From the NCBI GenBank assembly GCA_017555445.1, contig JAFZGK010000013.1:1-25699 (forward strand): a DNA stretch of 25,699 nucleotides. The letters are read 5' to 3'. Made by a program: the position numbers and the translations under genes. Positions 22,867 to 25,699 of this stretch are shown here, piece by piece. Numbering within the stretch: position 1 is the first letter of the stretch; every line of letters starts with the position of its first letter. Under the pieces are notes generated by a model that saw only the letters and a list, made by a program, of their open reading frames with translations, did no database searches and was not told the origin of the DNA. Origin of the DNA: Bacteroidales bacterium (GTDB lineage Bacteria; Bacteroidota; Bacteroidia; Bacteroidales; UBA932).

Positions 22867-25512
22867 TCAGTTGTTTTTCAGCGCATTAAGCGAAGCAGTG
22901 ATACTTTCGATCTTCGAGAGTGAATCTGCCTCTTTTTTGCGTTCAACAGCCACCACAGCCTCTGGTGCATTGGCTACAAAACGCTCATTCGAGAGCTTCT
23001 TGCGCACGCTGTCGAGGAATTTCTGCTGGTATGCAAGCTCTGCTTCAAGCTTCGCGATCTCCTCTTCAACATTGATGAGACCAGTCAGAGGAATGAACAT
23101 CTCGACTGTCCTTACCATGAATCTCTGAGCGGCAGACATATCGCCTTCAGCCTCGGCAACGGCTACATTCGCGAGCTTTACAACAACCGGAAGAACCTCT
23201 GCAGGGAATGCGCCCTTGATCTTGAGATCGAGAGATTCTCTTGGAGAAAGGTTCTTGCTCTGACGGATATTACGAACACCGGCAACTGCCTCGCAAGCCA
23301 TCTCGAATGCATTGATGAACTCTACATCATATGGCTTTGCCTGAGGATAACGCTGGTTCATGATAGTCTCCCCTTCCTTGCGCTCTGCCATGTTCTGCCA
23401 GAGTTCCTCTGTGATGAACGGCATGATCGGGTGGATCATCTTGAGAAGAGCATCGAAGAAGCCGATTGTAGCATCATATGTATTCTTGTCGATTCCGGCA
23501 CCGTATGCTGGCTTGACAGCCTCAAGATACCATGCGCAGAAATCATCCCAGAAGAGCTTATAGATAGCCATGAGGGCGTCTGAGATACGGAATTTGCTGA
23601 AATGATCCTCTACTGTCTCGATTACCTGACTGAGCTTGTTATCAAACCACTTCACCGCTACTGCAGCTGCATCTGGCTGCTGAGCAGCCTCATCAACATT
23701 CCATCCTGTTACGAGACGGAAAGCGTTCCATACCTTATTATTGAAGTTACGTCCCTGCTCGATCTGTGACTCATCGTAAAGGATGTCGTTTCCTGCAGAG
23801 CTGCAGAGAAGCATACCGAGACGAACTGCGTCAGCACCATACTTAGCAATGAGGTCAAGCGGGTCTGGAGAGTTTCCGAGTGTCTTTGACATCTTGCGTC
23901 CGAGCTTGTCACGTACGATACCTGTAAGATATACGTTGCGGAACGGAACATCGTTCATGAACTCGTTTCCTGCCATGATCATACGCGCTACCCAGAAGAA
24001 GAGGATATCCGGACCTGTCACGAGGTCGTTTGTAGGATAATAGTATGCAAGATCCTTGTTTGGCTCAGCCTCTGGATGTCCGGCCTTGTTTGTGTCAAAC
24101 ACAGAGATTGGCCAGAGCCAAGATGAGAACCATGTATCGAGAACATCCTCGTCCTGACGAAGGTCTGCAACTGTAATGTTTGCATCGATAGCCTGTGCCT
24201 TAACTAAAGCTTCGCTTTCGGTAGGGGCCACAACAACCTGTCCATCAGGAAGGTAGTATGCAGGTATTCTCTGTCCCCACCAAAGCTGACGAGAGATGCA
24301 CCAGTCGCGCACGTTCTCCATCCAATGGCGATATGTATTGCGATATTTGTCTGGGATAAGCTTCACAGCGCCGCTTTCTACAGACTCTAGAGCATCCTTT
24401 GCGAGAGCCTCCATCTTGAGGAACCACTGCATTGAAAGTCTTGGCTCGATAACAGCGTTTGTTCTCTCAGAGTATCCGATTGGAGATGTGTAATCCTCCA
24501 TCTTCTCGAGGTTTCCTGCCTCTTCGAGCATCTTTACGATCTTCTTGCGGGCATCGAAACGGTCCTCGCCTACAAGGATCTGAGCCTTCTCGTTGAGACG
24601 GCCATGATCGTCGATGATGTCGAGTACTGGAAGATTGTGACGGTTTCCGATCTCGTAGTCGTTTACGTCGTGAGCTGGAGTCACCTTAAGACAGCCTGTA
24701 CCGAAATCCATAGCTACGTAGCTATCCTCGATGATAGGGATCTCCTTGTTGATCAGAGGGATAAGAACCTTCTGACCCTTGAGCCAATGATAACGCTCGT
24801 CATCAGGGTTGATACATACTGCAGCATCTGCCATGATGGTCTCAGGACGTGTTGTAGCTACGATGATGTACTTGTCAGTAGGGTTTCCGTTTCCATCAGA
24901 CACGAAATATCTGAGGTGGTAGAATTTGCTGACTGTATCCTTATGTACAACCTCTTCGTCGCTTACAGCTGTAAGTCCTACCGGATCCCAATTCACCATG
25001 CGTACGCCTCTGTAGATGTAACCCTTCTCGTAAAAATACACGAATGTATTGATCACAGCATCGCTGAGGTCAGGATCCATTGTGAACTTGGTTCTGTCCC
25101 AGTCGCATGATGCGCCGAGCTTACGGAGCTGGCTGAGGATGATGCCTCCGTGCTTCTCCTTCCACTCCCATGCGTGCTTGAGGAACTCCTCGCGAGTGAG
25201 GTCCTCCTTCTTGATTCCCTCAGCAGCGAGCTTCTGCACGACTTTGTTCTCTGTAGCGATGGAAGCATGGTCAGTACCAGGTACCCAGCATGCATTCTTG
25301 CCGTCCATTCTTGCCTTACGGACAAGAACGTCGTTCAATGTATTGTTAAGAACATGGCCCATGTGAAGGATACCGGTCACGTTTGGTGGCGGAATCACGA
25401 CTGTATAAGGTTCTCTTTCGTCAGGTTCTGAATGGAAAAACTTGTTTTCAAGCCAATAGGCATACCATTTATCCTCCGTCAAGGCAGGATCATACTTTGC
25501 TGGAAGTTCCAT
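22867..25512 (-). CDS. valS: Valyl-tRNA synthetase
   Basis: Class I aminoacyl-tRNA synthetase of 881 residues. The signature HMGH (HIGH motif, about residues 50-53, within [18 protein letters not shown]) is present. The CP1 editing domain has [14 protein letters not shown] and [20 protein letters not shown] and KMSKT (near residue 540) follow. The C-terminus has an anticodon-binding domain and the valine-specific coiled-coil arm (about 810-881). The start is ATG 25512 ([16 protein letters not shown]); the nine residues upstream would need a TTG start and are not family-like. It is probably transcribed from the TATATTTG box at 25581-25588. Confidence 0.96.
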   Translation of the reverse strand: MELPAKYDPALTEDKWYAYWLENKFFHSEPDEREPYTVVIPPPNVTGILHMGHVLNNTLNDVLVRKARMDGKNACWVPGTDHASIATENKVVQKLAAEGIKKEDLTREEFLKHAWEWKEKHGGIILSQLRKLGASCDWDRTKFTMDPDLSDAVINTFVYFYEKGYIYRGVRMVNWDPVGLTAVSDEEVVHKDTVSKFYHLRYFVSDGNGNPTDKYIIVATTRPETIMADAAVCINPDDERYHWLKGQKVLIPLINKEIPIIEDSYVAMDFGTGCLKVTPAHDVNDYEIGNRHNLPVLDIIDDHGRLNEKAQILVGEDRFDARKKIVKMLEEAGNLEKMEDYTSPIGYSERTNAVIEPRLSMQWFLKMEALAKDALESVESGAVKLIPDKYRNTYRHWMENVRDWCISRQLWWGQRIPAYYLPDGQVVVAPTESEALVKAQAIDANITVADLRQDEDVLDTWFSSWLWPISVFDTNKAGHPEAEPNKDLAYYYPTNDLVTGPDILFFWVARMIMAGNEFMNDVPFRNVYLTGIVRDKLGRKMSKTLGNSPDPLDLIAKYGADAVRLGMLLCSSAGNDILYDESQIEQGRNFNNKVWNAFRLVTGWNVDEAAQQPDAAAVAVKWFDNKLSQVIETVEDHFSKFRISDALMAIYKLFWDDFCAWYLEAVKPAYGAGIDKNTYDATIGFFDALLKMIHPIMPFITEELWQNMAERKEGETIMNQRYPQAKPYDVEFINAFEMACEAVAGVRNIRQSKNLSPRESLDLKIKGAFPAEVLPVVVKLANVAVAEAEGDMSAAQRFMVRTVEMFIPLTGLINVEEEIAKLEAELAYQQKFLDSVRKKLSNERFVANAPEAVVAVERKKEADSLSKIESITASLNALKNN

Positions 25513-25580
25513 ATATCTATCTAATTTATTAATTATCAATACGTTAAACTTTACACCACAAACAATGATGCAAAATCGTA

Positions 25581-25588
25581 CAAATATA
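25581..25588 (-). promoter_or_regulatory. Candidate -7 box of valS
   Basis: Read leftward TATATTTG, an exact TAnnTTTG match, 68 bp before the valS ATG. No TTTG occurs at the normal -33 distance, where the upstream gene's terminator lies, so confidence is limited. Confidence 0.4.
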
Positions 25589-25603
25589 GTAAAATTCCCA
25601 CAA

Positions 25604-25630
25604 AAAAAGGAGGCTCGAGGCCTCCTTTTT
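25604..25630 (-). terminator. Terminator of the gene entering from the right edge
   Basis: A perfect 11-bp stem, AAAAAGGAGGC (25604-25614) with GCCTCCTTTTT (25620-25630), around a 5-nt loop. It has A/T-runs on both sides, so it can terminate in either direction. It lies 30 bp after the stop of the leftward partial frame at 25661. Confidence 0.85.
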
Positions 25631-25660
25631 AGATTATATCTAAATGTCCGTAAAATACGC

Positions 25661-25699
25661 TCAGACTCTCAGCTTGAGACCGGCGAAAATCGTATCCGG
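25661..25699 (-). CDS. C-terminal end of an unidentified protein, possibly outer-membrane beta-barrel
   Basis: Twelve codons and TGA (25663-25661): [12 protein letters not shown]. The alternating hydrophobic pattern at the extreme C-terminus is what outer-membrane beta-barrels of Bacteroidota often show, but twelve residues cannot identify a family. The well-placed terminator 30 bp downstream supports a real gene end. Another frame is also open across the edge and stops nearer the hairpin, so the frame choice is not certain. Confidence 0.4.
   Translation of the reverse strand, partial: PDTIFAGLKLRV

Noticed and set aside
25513..25539. TTG-initiated extension of ValS
   Set aside because: It adds nine residues not typical of ValS, and an ATG fitting the family N-terminus follows. 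The same reasoning set ATG starts for the NfeD and DUF2807 proteins.
1..25699. CRISPR arrays, tRNA or rRNA genes, insertion sequences
   Set aside because: Read through on both strands; no repeat-spacer pattern, cloverleaf with a CCA-type end, or transposase frame was recognised.

Overview
The window looks like chromosomal DNA of a Bacteroidales-type bacterium. It is moderately AT-rich. Starts lack obvious Shine-Dalgarno sequences. Several genes are preceded by the Bacteroidota -7 element TAnnTTTG, in the best cases with a TTTG at -33. The gene content also fits: menaquinone synthesis, Tat, a DUF2807 surface protein, an NHRD-type acyltransferase and a Phd/YoeB-like toxin-antitoxin locus. Genus cannot be fixed from the sequence alone. 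No tRNA, rRNA, insertion sequence, CRISPR array or prophage was seen; nearly everything is housekeeping or transport.

Left part (1-3180). A tight leftward operon carries a bile acid:sodium symporter family transporter, menG and menA (menA runs off the edge). To its right lies a rightward toxin-antitoxin locus: an intact Phd/YefM-like antitoxin with a palindromic operator over its -33 box, followed by a toxin that has lost its middle. A terminator comes next, and then an AT-rich gap holding a 28-bp sequence that strongly resembles an Xer/dif site. It shares 17 consecutive bases with E. coli dif as I remember it.

Middle part (3180-16768). A Na/phosphate cotransporter gene is broken by an in-frame TAG. 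It is followed by rlmD (with a dispersed-repeat sequence just before its start), a convergent NfeD-type membrane protease, a CaCA-family Ca2+/cation antiporter, an MscS channel, a leftward acyltransferase and queA. A 500-bp AT-rich gap rich in palindromes precedes a small XRE regulator. Then come pyrD and cinA, with overlapping stop and start, and an EamA transporter.

Right part (16737-25699). One long leftward run has valS at its head, then thioesterase-tatA-tatC-ABC-F-rlmB-DUF2807-M19 dipeptidase. The gaps from thioesterase to dipeptidase are at most 12 bp or overlap. The last bases are the C-terminus of another leftward gene, possibly an outer-membrane beta-barrel, with its terminator.

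The most unusual signal is a 35-bp composite element present three times (8874-8908, 15718-15752, 22830-22864). Each copy is two 14-bp dyads of the form [A/T]AACA-N4-TGTT[A/T], always separated by exactly 7 bp, so the repeat is 21 bp, two helical turns. The copies lie before mscS, before the EamA transporter and at the head of the thioesterase-tatAC operon. This suggests an undescribed regulon or a dispersed repeat family. The other leading observations are the dif-like site, the amber-interrupted transporter and the decayed toxin next to an intact operator and antitoxin.
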